A stretch of DNA of 64,000 nt, from NCBI GenBank assembly GCA_034638255.1, contig JAWPGT010000079.1:1-64000 (forward strand). Reading direction: 5' to 3'. The stretch's first letter is position 1; each line of letters begins with the position of its first letter. The position numbers were made by a program, and so were the translations under genes. Under the pieces are notes generated by a model. That model was not told the origin of the DNA. It saw nothing but the letters and a program-made list of their open reading frames with translations, and made no database searches. Below, piece by piece: positions 1 through 12,541 of this stretch. The DNA is from Coprinus comatus (lineage: Eukaryota > Basidiomycota > Agaricomycetes > Agaricales > Agaricaceae).

Positions 1-56
1 AGTTATCACGGATGACAACCCATAGAATTGGATTCCGATTCTGAGAGAAACTTGGT

Positions 57-884
57 TTAATGGATTCCCAATATCCATAAACGGTGAGCCCCCAAGAGCA
101 CAATTTGGTTCGCCATCATAGTAATGCTGATCCAAACTCAGTCAGATGAATCGGAATCAGGGCGTAGTTGGAAGCTATAGTCAGTCACCTAAACATCATC
201 ACATAGCGATCGGGAAGTTTGGTTGGTAGACAATCCAAATTTAAATCCATCGTTCTCACCGCCTCCATTCCTATGATCACGTAAGCTGTTGTGGTGGAAA
301 AGAAAAGTATGGCCAGGAACGTCCCAATAACGGAGTTGCGGTTATATAAAGCGTAAACTGAACTCGATCGTGTTAACAAGTTGTCGCAATTGGATCAGGC
401 GCGTCGCCTTAACTCACCACGAAGCATAACAATCAGCTCAAGATTACATATCAATACCGAAGCAACAACCCCCTGAATCCGAAACCAGGCTTTGCAGTCC
501 ACAGCATGTTCAAACTGCGCCATGCGGCTTATGTAGATAAGATTGAAGCTGTATACAATCACGAGTCTGAACACGTTGGCAAATAACACCAGATTTTAAA
601 ATGAACTCACATTTGAAATGCCAGCCCCCAATAGCGTGCTATCAAATACGTGCCTTTAACAGTCCATTTCGAGCTCCTGTGCAAAATGTTGAATGTTGAC
701 GAGAACTGTAAAATTCACAGATTCACCTCCATATGCATTCGACTTCTCGTTCCCACGTGAGTATCAAGTCATACGCTAATACCGCTACGGCCGAAACTAG
801 TGAAATGTCAGTTGCCAGAATTTTAAAGTAATTGTGAAGAGGAAACATACCACCAGCATAATGTCTGATAAGGATCTCTGTCAT
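57..884 (-). CDS. DUF6533-type integral membrane protein (3' end uncertain)
   Basis: This is a multi-exon membrane protein of the DUF6533 family, which is abundant in Agaricomycetes and has no known biochemical role. The exons I read are 884-851, 796-727, 676-611, 566-418, 357-189 and 126 onward, joined by 44-63 bp GT-AG introns that keep one frame. The diagnostic signature lies across exons 2 and 3: AVLAYDLILTWEREVECIW followed by KWTVKGTYL. Further hydrophobic segments follow, including LVIVYSFNLIYISRM and VIGTFLAILFFSTTTAYVII. I take ATG at 884; an in-frame ATG at 932 is also possible. In the modelled frame a TAA appears at 57-59, giving about 185 residues, whereas another frame stays open to the window edge. 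The last exon may therefore carry a frameshift or be wrongly modelled. A dead relative lies directly upstream at 1637-2460. Confidence 0.7.
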
Positions 885-1636
885 GGAGGGTTGCAAGGAC
901 AGCCTACGAGTACTTACATAAACCGCAATCATGATGGAGTCAAAACTGAGTTAGTAATTTATTGATCTTGCTGTTGAAATAAATTACGTTGATAACAGAC
1001 GTTGAGGTCCTTCGCCCCTAGAGGACGAAGATTGAAGGAGAGTAGTTATCCCAATGCCACATCTGGTACAAGTTCAAGATGTAGTTCCAAGTTTTGAAGT
1101 TATATATACAGAGCGAGGGTCAAGTAGGATAAGTTAAATTAGTTAATAATATGAACTTGAAATTTCAACGCGATCCGCACGGTATGTGACTACTCGGTGC
1201 ATATACTTGATTTATATAGTAGTGAAAGGGTACAGGATATGATGAAGGATCTACTAAAAGAAGAAAATTCAGTCAATGATATTGCTGCGTTCGTTCATTA
1301 CTAACTCAGTGCTTTCTTGATCGACTTGTGTAAAACGAGGCTTTCGTATAATCAGGATCGGTCGGCAGCTGTATGAAGCACATGTATCCGCATATAAAAA
1401 GTGTATGAATTGTATGAATTGGATGCCATACCACAACGGAAAGCAAGGAACACGAAGGCTGATAGGGAAAAAATCAAAAATTTTACAAACGATTAATAGG
1501 ATAGCCCCCAGACACAGTAGTGTGTGGTATACCTAAGTTCATCTCTAACAGGCCATATTATAGAGCCGAGACGAGACGATGAAAACTTAAAGAGAGGGTT
1601 AGTAGATATTGAGAATCATCATCAAATTTTGGGTTG

Positions 1637-2460
1637 TCAAATAGTGTGGGATATGACCACGAGTTGTCGTATGAAACGACTCGTAGAATTGGATTGAGAT
1701 AAACCTTGTTTAATGGCTTCATGGTGACCATAAGCGGTCAGTCCCCATAGCATAACATGGTTAAAGGCCATGACTGTGCTTACCATCAAGAGATTGAAAG
1801 CCAGAAAATTAGCATTAAACAATCTGCATGTTACTGATATCTGTTAGACGTACCAAAAAAGCCATGTATAATCTGGATTGTTGATTGGTATACAAAAGTT
1901 CAAATCAAATTTCTAATTTATACCTGCGATCCATACAGGCTATGGATAATAACAAGAACAAGTGAGCCATGAAGATGCCCAATAATGTAGCTGCAGTTAT
2001 ACAACTTGAAGACATAGACTGGATTTATGAGTATTGCCCTCACCATTTACGAGGTGTACAATGAGAACTTAAGGTTGGCATTTAAAATAGACACGATAGC
2101 CGTTTGCGATGGCGATGCAAGCCACACTTTGCAGTTCAAAAAAAATGTTTGAGATGCATCATGCGACTAATATAAATGAGATTGAAACTAGAAGAGAGAA
2201 AGATTGAGCACAGTAGGGATGATGTGTCGTTGAGTACAGTTCAAGCGCTCACACACTGAATACCTAGGCCAATGTCAGGATAAGGACAAGGCACTTGAAA
2301 CTTGAATATACGATACGCTCACCTCTATATACATTCGACCGCCTGCTCCCACGTCAATACCAGGTCATAAAGTAGTAGTGCAAAGCCTGCAACTGAAAAA
2401 AGGTTAATAGATCTAACCTCCGAAATATAGGCTTACCGTTCGCATAGTCTTTGATAACAA
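1637..2460 (-). pseudogene. Degenerate DUF6533 membrane protein paralogue
   Basis: A tandem relative of the DUF6533 gene at 57-884. The signature exon (2392-2323) reads FALLLYDLVLTWEQAVECI and then meets TAG at 2325-2327, exactly where the intact neighbour has TGG (Trp). The exon before it (ending at 2437, reading SEIVIKDYAN) has an upstream in-frame TGA and no ATG. A later exon matching FNLIYISRM is recognisable near 2160-2190 but runs into a stop just after a T-run. The C-terminal exon (1637-1822) is still open and carries a membrane segment. The splice sites around the signature exon are retained, so this is a DNA-level duplicate that decayed rather than a retrocopy. Confidence 0.65.
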
Positions 2461-2736
2461 TTTCTGACGTGCAGTCAGTTCATTGGAGTCAGAACAGTCG
2501 CAGGCTGGTTAATCCAAGGTTAATCGGTTCAGCATTGGAAGATAACGTTAATAACAAATAGTACAAACACTGGGGTCGAACTTCGTGAGAGGCGTCAAGC
2601 CATCCGTGCGAACTCTGATACTCGAACAAATACTTATTTTATAGGAAAACACATATAGCAGAATTCAGTATGGACGTGCAAAACAACGGAGTGGGATAGA
2701 ACGTAAAATGAGTGTAACATCATAATAGTAAGAAGC

Positions 2737-4718
2737 TCAAAACCACCACCACTGACCACTGCCCGAATGTCTGACGCCAACTATGAACAATTTGGTGGCA
2801 AACAACATGTCAATCGTCATCACTAAGATAACAAAAGCAGCCAAGAGCAGAGGAACAAAGGCAATTGCGTAAGGAGCTCTGTAACATGTAGCTTGCTTCC
2901 CCCAGTGCTAACGACTGTTAAGGGTCCATCTGCCATAGCGTTTGCAGCCCATCCATTGAATGCCGCACTTCCGAGAAGGAAAGATGCACCCATTTGACCT
3001 GCCCATTGTGCGACCCGAGCAGAAGCCACCTTGAAGTCCACGACATCATATTCATCTTCCAAAAACGAGAGACCACGGAACTGATCGTCAAGATCTAATG
3101 TTCCACCGGTATTCAACATGATTCCACTAAGACGAGGAATAGGGCCACCACCGCTTCCGGCTCCCATGGTATACTGGATCCTCGCATTACGGGGACGGAC
3201 GAAATGTTGTGTTGGGCCGTTTGGATTGGGTGAGAGCGTATAGCGGTAAACCGTATCCCACGTATTGAACCTGGTATCCTCCCCTTCTTGTATCGCATCC
3301 CAATATTCTGCAACAATAGTGTTTAAGTCGCTAGGAACTCTTTGGAAGGTTACCGTGACATTCCCGTTTCCATCAACTTCCACGTCCGCATCTACAAGGT
3401 TGACTTGGGTTGCCGTCGCACATACAACCTTCGACACACCCGCAGCCAGATCCCCTTCAGAAACTATAGATCCACCAAAACCAAGAAATCCACATGAATT
3501 ATCATCTTGGGCAGTACGCCGATGTGGAGTGCTCACATTTAATTGAGACTCCAAACGTTCAGAACAGTTGCCGAAAAGAAATCTATGAGCATCAACGTTG
3601 GCACTGAAGCCTACATCGTTTGGTCGACTTGGGAGGAAATATGAACGGACGCTTGCAGCAGTGGTGGTTGGGGTAGATGAATCATTAATGCCAAAAACAA
3701 AACCATCATCCGTCAATGTAGACATATTCCACATTGGCTTCAAGTATTCCCGAACCTCGTCCACCGTCCTCGAAACCTCGCTTTCCAAGTAATCAGGACC
3801 GACGTATTTTCTGAACTTTGTTTCGTTTGTTTGTAAGAGGTCTCGAGAGTATGTGGTGGATAAGTGATTCATAATCTTTTCGGTATACATACCGACGGTC
3901 ATACAACCAATGTCACTTTCGATGGCGAGGGTCTGGGGGAGAGAGACTCGAGTGTTGGGTTGAAGGTTTGGTACTCCAATGAAAGCGCGTAGACCGGTTT
4001 CATGAGGAACAACAACAATTCCATTCATGATTGTAGGCTTGAGTACACGGGTAAATAAGGGACCATAATAATACCCATTCAGATCGAATAGGTCTTCACG
4101 AGCATGACGAAACCGTCCGAGTTGACGTGGCATAAGAACAGCAGTATCTGAACGATTGAGACCACTGAATGCGGATTTATCCGCATAGGTAGAGTTGATC
4201 CATTGCGTACACATATCCAGAGTGTCGTTTGCATTTAACTGGATGGTATGTGCAGCTTCGCATTGGAAATATTTAACCGTCGTAGCATCTGTTCCATTCA
4301 ATATATTATTATTGACCAAGGCTCGAGCGGTGTCATCATTGGAGACAGATGCAGGATTGTCGCGCCTATTGACATCGGAAGTGGTGCAGGCGTGAAGACC
4401 TATGAGACCAACGTCGCTGAGCTTGACGAAAAGAGAAAAGGAAAGCATGACGAGGACTCCGAGTGTCAATTTTGAAGTACTAGTGGGGTCATTGGTCCTC
4501 CATCGTCCGAACAGTAACCATTTAAACGAGGTAAAAGTTGTTGTTTCTTTACTGGAGATGCGGCTGAGGACGTCATGGGTGGAGATAGACGCAATTCGGG
4601 GTGCATTGCCAAGGATGATGAGTCCAACGAGGAAAAGGCCTCCAGCGGAAAGGATTTGGATGGCAACACGGAGTATGAAGGTGACTTGACCGGTGGTCAA
4701 GATAGTAGAAATGAGCAT
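2737..4718 (-). CDS. Large membrane glycoprotein family, copy 1 (frameshift near C-terminus)
   Basis: I do not recognise the family from characterised proteins. It has three copies here: this one, the pseudogene at 17974-37072 and the intact copy at 41883-44039. Residues about 10-40 form a hydrophobic segment (FILRVAIQILSAGGLFLVG). A second follows at about 85-115 (LGVLVMLSFSLFVKLSDVG). A large ectodomain rich in Asn-X-Ser/Thr sites and cysteines comes next, with motifs MNGIVVVPHETG and VGPDYLE that are conserved in all copies. The long frame runs 4718 to 2823 (631 residues). Compared with copy 3, one base is missing near 2896-2904. In the next frame the expected QATCY segment and last membrane helix (YAIAFVPLLLAAFVILVM) reappear and end at TGA 2737-2739, without the cytosolic tail of copy 3. 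The gene is thus probably damaged at its 3' end, unless the base is a sequencing error. Confidence 0.6.
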
Positions 4719-7474
4719 TGGTGGAGGTTTGGGAGAAAAAGAGTGAAGGATCGAGAATTTCTAGTAAAGAGTCAAGAGAGACAGATGGAATGGATAATAC
4801 GCAACTCTTGCCATTCGCTCTCGCTAGTACCTTTAAACCCGATCTTCCTTTACAATTGAATCTATCCTGAGTGATAGACATCGGTACAATGGTCGAACCA
4901 TGTCAGGGTTGATCACCGCTCATACGCATGTTATTATGTAGTCCTTGGAGTATCAAAGGAGTTCAACAGGAATTCAATGTCGTCGGAAAGGAGTACATTT
5001 ATATGATCCAAGATCCAAGTAGAAAGCACGGTGTTGAGTAAAGTAAAATTTAAGAGTATTATTTATAATATTTGTATCATTGAATGTACTCACCGACTCT
5101 GACGTCTTCTAGTCGCAATAAAGCGAAAGACAAAAGCGTGAATGTCGAGAAGGTGTGAAGCATTTCATAAAGACTACTCCACAACGTCAAGTTATGCCTC
5201 GGATAACTCCGGATTAGTAAACAGTGATCTGTTTTCGTTAAATAAGTGAAAAATACTAAGTAGCACACTTTGAGCACAATCCAACACTGGTATAGCAGCA
5301 CGTAAAGCATCCTCATCCGTAGACTGTGTCGTCGCGAGTACATCGCTCAATGTTTTTAATTCTGGAGAATGGTGGTTTTATATTACCTGGTAACATCCGA
5401 ACAAATCTCGAAGCCTAAAAATAAATGTTTAACGTTATAACAAAGTCCTGGACAAAAGCAGGGACACTACTTTAGGTAACTATTCGTGTTCAAATCGGGA
5501 AAGGACCCCGTCGGATCTTTAACCAGACTTGTTTCTAAGCACCCATCTCTAAACTTTCATCTGGAGGAGGTCTACTTATAACCGCCTCTCTAAATGTTTT
5601 TCGAGCTTCAAACCGTCCTCAAATTTGAAATTTGAAATTCCGTAACGTCATATGACAACTCAACACCACAAAATTACACCGGAAGTGATCCCACTACAGA
5701 CTTCCCGACACAGTTCTGAAGAGCATTGAACTTGAGATTTAATAGGGGCCAGAAGTGGAGTTTTCCGGAAAGAAAGGTCCGGAGTCCGTCTCCGAAAAGA
5801 TAAATTATTGGAACTGGACTGAAGAATAGCTAGATTATATTGTATGGATGTTCTGCCCCTACCCGCCAAACATGTCTTTTTTCAAGGTAAAATGATATCA
5901 AATTTCCTTTCACAGTCAAACTCTAGGTGGTGAAGTTTGGAGTTTGAACTTGCACACATTTGCCCAAGCAACAATTGTTGTCCACAGTAAAAAATGGCAA
6001 ATGTCAAGGTTTCAACCAATATTCTACTGGGAATACTGCCAAGTTAATAAAAGCAAGGACGACTTACTGGATGTTCCACCCACATTCCACCTGGGGTTTG
6101 GCACAGAGTTATGACTAGGAAAGGGTAAGTGATCTTGGCTTAAAGAAGGCAAACACATAAGAAGCCTCGGACCTGATCACCGTGAATAAACAGCCAATGT
6201 GCTGGAAGTCCTCCGAAAAAAACGGACCAGGTTTCTGCTTCAATGTAGTAGGTCAGAACCGTCTTGCAGTGTAACAAGAGTGTAGCCCGGGTTGAGCATG
6301 AACAACAATACAGAGATAGGGCCATACAATATCCTAGGCCCAATCTCTTTTTTCTGCTTGGAATATCGAACACCTTCCACCTCATCGGAAAAATCCGTTG
6401 CCTGTTCCCTGGATACAAAATTGGTTGTTCGCATGAAGTGGGTGACGAAATATTTGGAACGTTGACGTTTGACAGGTGCCACTCAGTACTCAACGTTCAA
6501 CATCCGCTCGGCGGCAACAACACCAATCTTAAATTCGTCTTAAATCCTTCTACTTACTCATGTGCCAGATCTGAGGGGTTATGTAGGATAGAATAATCAA
6601 TACATACTAACTTGCGCTAAAAGCCGAATCATTAGAGGTCAGAAAAGTAGTAAGGGAGCATACGGTCAAGCTCGGTTAATACCAGAAACGCACTTCGAAT
6701 CAACAAATTAATTGTGTTAGTAGCTGCTTTGAAGCATACACTGCGGTTATGAAGTTATATGAAGCACAAACGATAAGTAACCCACCGCCTATGATCTTCA
6801 AGTATTGTAATTTTTGGAGGAAGTTCATTCATTTTATCGCTAGCATCCCGAGAGGGACAGAGGATTAGACCCTAGAAAACTTCTCGAAAACTTCTGTTCT
6901 TTAAGGATTTCACTCAGTGTTTTTCAGTTACTCTCCAGCAACCATGAAGTTTTGGCCTCAAATATGAGAGTACAATTGTGCAAAGCATACTCACCTGGGC
7001 TCGAGTGGGTGCTTTGACAACTGACCTTAGATTTTATGTTTGTTTTTGTGCTGTCACCAAAAATCAGAATTACCTACGAACAATCCCTGATATTGTGACT
7101 ATAGACACAGAGGAACTTTGTATGTTATACTGCCAGGTTAAGAGGCTATATTCGATATCCAGAATCCAGAAAGAAGAAGGCCCAATTCCTACCTGGTAAT
7201 TGGAAATATATCATTGCTGGGTTTTCCTCAGTGGGAGATCTTTGAAAGTTGGGTTAATTGGACTTTAAACTTCTACTCCCCTTGGTTCAAAGTTTTGTGT
7301 GCATGTCCGTATATGTTGTTTCATATCCTGTTCGTATCAGATAACTTCAAGTTAGCGCTCATGCCACGTGAGTGTAAGCATCTTGAATCTCTTCCCATGA
7401 TGTCTCCCGATCCCAGATAACCCACACTTACTCAATCTCCTTACCATAGCACAACTAGTTAACCGCATTGTGCG
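4719..7474. other. Intergenic stretch without a supported gene
   Basis: Only short, mutually overlapping open frames on both strands. The minus-strand frame at 5077-5343 is hydrophobic (YVLLYQCWIVLKVCYLVFF) and could be an exon of a lost membrane protein, but I found no splice-consistent partner. The first 150 bases upstream of 4718 contain a block shared with the other two glycoprotein copies (see Findings). Confidence 0.4.
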
Positions 7475-9864
7475 ATGTTCGACATACGCTCAATGATTTC
7501 TGGTGCAACAATGCAACAAACAGCCAGCCGATCATCTCGATTCAAGCGGAGGCGTCAAGAACTGAAAGACGCTCAAGTGCAGGTGCTGGAACCAGTTGAA
7601 GATGAATATGAAGAGATTGAGGATGATCCACGGCATGTGGAAGGTGGAGAAGAAGAAGAAAGGAAGACGAGTCGTAAAAGATGCAAGACCAAGCATGAAG
7701 GTAAATTAATAAAGGTGCTTCAAGCGACGACCCCGCTCTGAATGAAATATCAGTAGTTATTGCTGACAAATCGCAGGAACCGTCCCCTTTTCGCAATGTT
7801 AGAGGCCGTAGAGGTTTCTTGCAGTACATGAAGGATATGCCGCTTGATATTGTATATGAAATATTCGGAAAGCTTGAACCCATCGATCTTCTTTATCTAT
7901 CTTGGTCGTGCAAAATTGTTCGTGCGATTGTGATGGATAAACAAGCGAAGTTCCTGTGGACACAGGTATGCTTATATCATTATATGCTATGAACTCGCAC
8001 GTTGACACGCATAAATTGTCGTTCTTAGGCATACCAAGCATTGGAAATCCAACCCCCTCCATGTCCTTCTGATCTCAGCTACGCACAGTACACTCGATTC
8101 TTATTTGTTAATCGTTGTATGGTAAATTTTACTCTGGATTCATATGAAGATGACTTGCTTACAACAAGAGTAGGTCTGTCAAGTAGCCACAGTCAGTAGC
8201 GCTCACTATTCTTGGGAGCTGAGGATCAAGGTATGTCAGAAGTGTCTGGAATCTGATTAGTGAGTTTGTAGCCATATGGGGCAAGAAAAGGTCATTGAAT
8301 CCTTTTCAGTTTTGTATCAGATCAATTTCTACAGCGAGAATTTACGATGCATAATCATGGTATCAGAACGAGTAAGTTTCAAATAGACCACAACCTTCGA
8401 CAGAGAATGAGAATGTTCTTAATTACTTATCCTTTTTCAGGAGGTCGTCGTACTTATTATTTAAGGTCTGATTACATGAGAATGCTGAGCAATCCACAAG
8501 CTCGAGCATCACACGTGGGAGAATTGGACCGGAAGGGACAGGTGAGAGTGAAGATACTTGCGAGATGAAATATTTCATTAAGGATAAACTATGCTTGAGC
8601 AGGACCAAGGACTTTACAACCAATGGAGAAGGGATATGACTATGATTAGATATGAAAGCTTGAGCCAAAGACGAGAAACTAGGGTTCTAGCGTACGTGAA
8701 GTTTTCTCTATCTCTGAATTATTTACAAACATTTTTTTCTGGACTTTTCGGATGAAGTATTTTTGAGAAGCTTGCTGAGATAGGTACTACGTTTCTATTC
8801 TTATATCAAATAAATACTCATAAATGAACTCGTGAAACAGGATGGCAGAAAGAGAAGGTTCTGGAATATGTCAAATATACTAGGTTCCGCAGGATCGACA
8901 ATTTACCTACATTCCAAAGGTCATCTAAATTAACTCGAGGAGGTTTGTGATCTTTTTCATCTGTTTTATGATCTTCGAAAATTAATAACAACTTTGATAC
9001 ATAGAATGGGCTAAAATTTGTCCAGAAATAATATCAATTTTGGAAGAAGGAAGGTTGGGTTGGCAACGGGAACATATTTGTAGGAATGCTGAAGCGTTTG
9101 CAACCACATTTAAACAGTGGTACGAGGAACGAGAACGCATTCGTAAGAGTGACCAAGCTATAGCACGAAGGTACTACGGCACTCAATCACAAAACCCGGA
9201 TGAACATTTCAAAGCCGCCCCCTTTGATTTTATGGTCCATGAGCCATTTTTATCTTCCATTCTCAATTGCGATGATGACAATGCAGTATTTCCACTTGAC
9301 GAGGAGACAAGTTCAAGATTCGCCGTTTTACATACGGAATGCCTTCGGAAACGTCAAAAGATTTTGTTTAATCTACTTCCAAACGATATGAAACAACGAG
9401 CTATGACGATGGATGATCCCTATCAAATATTACACCTCTCCTCCATCTGGTTTCGTGATTCCGGTACTCCAATAGATTATTTCACGGCACTACATATAAT
9501 CAGAACGCCATACCTGTTAAATGAAACAAACGTGGTATTATGGGACCTTCAAGAACGATTTGGTGGTAGATCCATAGGCCGGGACGTTTCTTTCAATCCT
9601 AAAGCACATGATCTTGCAAAATATTTTATCCAGGCTAGTGGTAATGACCCAAATACTACGACGGATATGGAACTTTTCGAATATCAAGATATTGTGTTTC
9701 GTTGTGTTAATGATCCTGAAGAGTATATTTGGTCTGCTTTGGTAAATAGGTTTTCTTTTTTTTGTGTGTGTTAAAATTGAGTTTGCTCACTCTCAATTTT
9801 CTGGAGATTAAACATTCAATGTTGGAATCCACTTTCCTAGATGATCGAATTTCAGAAAACCTAG
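7475..9864 (+). CDS. F-box protein (11 exons)
   Basis: A likely substrate-recognition subunit of an SCF-type ubiquitin ligase. The F-box lies in exon 2: FLQYMKDMPLDIVYEIFGKL, then EPIDLLYLSWSCKIVRAIV. Exons that join in frame are 7475-7700, 7757-7965, 8029-8121, 8174-8259, 8310-8371, 8441-8541, 8603-8691, 8758-8783 (26 bp), 8841-8942, 9005-9741 and 9841-9864. Exon 1 encodes an Arg/Lys-rich and Glu-rich low-complexity segment. Exon 4 carries a CQKC pair, and the region after the F-box includes NRCM, so a metal-binding element is possible. The long exon 10 encodes the probable substrate-binding region (FDFMVHEPFLSSILNC, LFNLLPNDMKQ). A paralogue with the same exon pattern lies at 44531-46688. 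The model is phase-consistent throughout; the first exon and the 7-residue last exon are least certain. Confidence 0.75.
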
Positions 9865-10945
9865 ATTATTTATGAGAGACGGATTGGTTACTCAAGTGCA
9901 CCATTACAAGAGATGAAGATTTGGTGAAGGTTATTTTGTTAAGTTTGCAGGGTTGGGTGAAAATCAAGTGTTTTTATCTGGGAGCAAATTGGAAGGAAGG
10001 TTAAGGATAAGAATAAATAAATAGGGTTTTTTGGCGTTATGGGACAATCAATGGTTTAATTGGGAAAACGGGATCTGGATGTATTTTGTAACAATGGTAT
10101 AGGAATAATTATGCTTCTTGTGGGTTCCGTTATATATATAAGTCGAGGGAATGTATATGTAGAGTCTGTTTCAACTTTCGACGTCATACGTATGGTTTAA
10201 AGCTCATTCATTCAAAAGTTGAAGAAAAAAAATGAATGGATTTATACGGTACGTTGTGGGAAAAAGAAAAAGAAAAAAGAACAAAGAACAAGTAAATAAT
10301 TGAAAAGCAGAGAAGGGTAGTTAAGTCGTTGGAAAACAGGTATATATAAATGTATGTATAGGTAGTATACTGTGACTGTAAGAGGATAGGGTTGAATAGA
10401 TAGTAGATAGAAGCAATCGATAAATGGGCATCGTAAAAAAAGACGAAAAAGAAACGGATAACAAGAAAAAAAAAAGTATCCACTATCTGAACGTATGGAT
10501 GTATGGATAGATTTGAAATATTTGGAAAATCGCTAATTGGTAATTCTAGTTAAGAAGGAAGGGGAAGGAAGTGAGAAAGGGAAATATTCTAGACCATAGC
10601 TGGTTATTGTGGTAATATGAAAAAAGAAAAGAAAAGTCATCCTATTAAGATACCAGCTCATCACCAAATGAAAAAAAAAAAAAAAAAAGATGGAAAAAGA
10701 GAGAGAAAGAAAATCGAGTTCTGGGTTTAGGAGTTTCTGGGCTCTTTTGTTTCTAGTTTCCGTTCTTTTTTTTTCCTTGTGTTTTCGTTCGCAGTTCGTT
10801 TCGTGTCCATCTCATCATCATCATCATCGTTAGAAGAGAAAAATCCTTCATAAACCCTTCTTCAATTCTACACCCAAATTCGAAAACCACAAGCAAAAAA
10901 AAAACAGGGAATAGGAATAAGAATGGATGGTATTAGCTCTCTCTC
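9865..10945. other. A/T-rich spacer between convergent genes
   Basis: Lies between the 3' ends of the F-box gene and the DGK1-like gene. It contains purine-rich and A-rich runs, including an A-run near 10671-10688 and an ATC/CAT microsatellite near 10812-10828. The open frame at 10208-10483 is low-complexity. No gene supported. Confidence 0.5.
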
Positions 10946-12380
10946 TCATGACGAAGTATTCCCAAACACCGATCCAAACCATCCAACCAATTTCAAAAAC
11001 CCAAACAAACAACCTCCAGAAATTATCGGTAATGTCAAATTATCATCTAACGATCCTAGATCTATTCGGGAGGGGGCACATTAGCCATCATTAAAAAAAC
11101 GTATCAAAAAAAAGAATAAAACAGAAACGACTTACCCATAGCTTCAGCAATTCCACTAACTAAACCAGCTACAACCCCTATAACACTCAATCCAACCCAA
11201 CCATTCAACATTCCTTTACCCTCACTCATATCCTGAACAACATTATTATTACCTAAACCAAAAGCCACATTAACTCCCTCATCCCAAGTCCAACTTAATT
11301 CTCTTCCTCCATATCTTAATGGAGCAATCCAAGTCCAAAACCCAATAGCTATTAAAGTTCCAGTTATACTTGCAGCTATAAATCCTGCTAAACTTTTTCT
11401 TGGAGCTAATGGAATACGTAATAGACGTTTTAATGAATTAGGTAGGATTGATGATGATGAGAATGGAATGAGAGGTAGATGGGAAGGTAAACGTGGTGAT
11501 GAAGGACCGTATAATCTACCTATTGTTGATGCAGCTGTATCTGCCCACGATAGGCTGTATTGGAAAAAGAAAGAAAGAAAAGTTAGTTTGGTAGAGAGAG
11601 GGAAGGGACACACGTACATTAAGATAGCAACTGTAGCTATATCTTTAGGATAAAATTGAAGTGCTGTACCAACTCCAATTATATACCAAATCACACCATT
11701 AGTCGAAGACTATAACATAAAATTCAGTATTCCGTTTTCAAATTGTTTCACAAAAGAAAGGGTAATAATAATAAAAAACACACACATACCTTCTCACTTT
11801 CCCTCATCAAAAACCCAAGCACACTTTCATAAACCTTCTCAAACCTCTTCGAATTCAACCTTAACACATCCGCAGGTATAATAATACACAACGAACTCCA
11901 TAACACCAACGTCACTTTTGACACGTCACTTTCTGATATATAGAGATACAATGTGAAGAATCCTATGTTTGTGTATTTAGTAAATCATATTTATTTTCAT
12001 TTTAAACTTGGAGAGGACGTACCAATAGAACTATGCAACAGCTTTCTAGGAATCTCCCAATCCACTTTCTGTTTCTGTATTTTTTTCGATAGCCCATTTG
12101 CTTCATTTCCGTTCTCAACTTCTGTTTGGTCTCCGTCGCTTACATTAGACGACGGAACTTCACTCTCATTTTCCTCTTCCACATCCACATTGACCATTTC
12201 CAAATGACCCAGTCCTTCTAGCCTCTTGATGACTTTACGGGTGATATTTTGAACACCGTTGTCTGAGGAAGGTAGTGAGGTAGGCGTGAATGTGAGAACG
12301 GAACGCTGTTGTGCAGCCGAAGAATCAGAACGGCGTCGACGAGGTTGAGAAGGTGAATCCAATGAGGCAGCAGAGGACAT
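10946..12380 (-). CDS. DGK1: CTP-dependent diacylglycerol kinase (DGK1-like)
   Basis: Predicted ER/nuclear-envelope enzyme that phosphorylates diacylglycerol to phosphatidate with CTP, balancing membrane phospholipid and storage-lipid synthesis. Exons are 12380-12023, 11962-11790, 11709-11618, 11554-11136 and 11061-10946, all phase-consistent, giving 385 residues. The first third is a hydrophilic, Ser-rich and acidic tail. The conserved family core then follows: DWEIPRKLLHSSIGFFTLYL, ADVLRL, LGFLMRESEK, NGVIWYIIG, YPKDIATVAILILSWADTAA, IGRLYG, APRKSLAGF, GLVSGIAEA and LPIISGG. Several hydrophobic helices are visible. The LSWADTAAS and RKSLAGF motifs are the main support and are shared with the wider dolichol-kinase/CTP-transferase group. 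The start is the ATG that leaves only 161 bp to the upstream ribosomal gene on the same strand. Confidence 0.85.
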
Positions 12381-12541
12381 TACAGAATAATAGACGACGA
12401 GGACGTAAAGATTTTGCGGTGTCGTCGACGTCGGGGTTGAAAACAAGCGCGGGAAGCACACGACTCTCATCGGCCATGATTTGCCTTTTGTGGCAACATT
12501 CGCACGGTTACTACTCCTAAATGATACAACAAAAACTACAT

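Noticed and set aside
10208..10483. 91-codon minus-strand open frame
   Set aside because: Made of A/T-rich low-complexity sequence (Phe/Tyr/Ile/Ser runs), with no partner exon.
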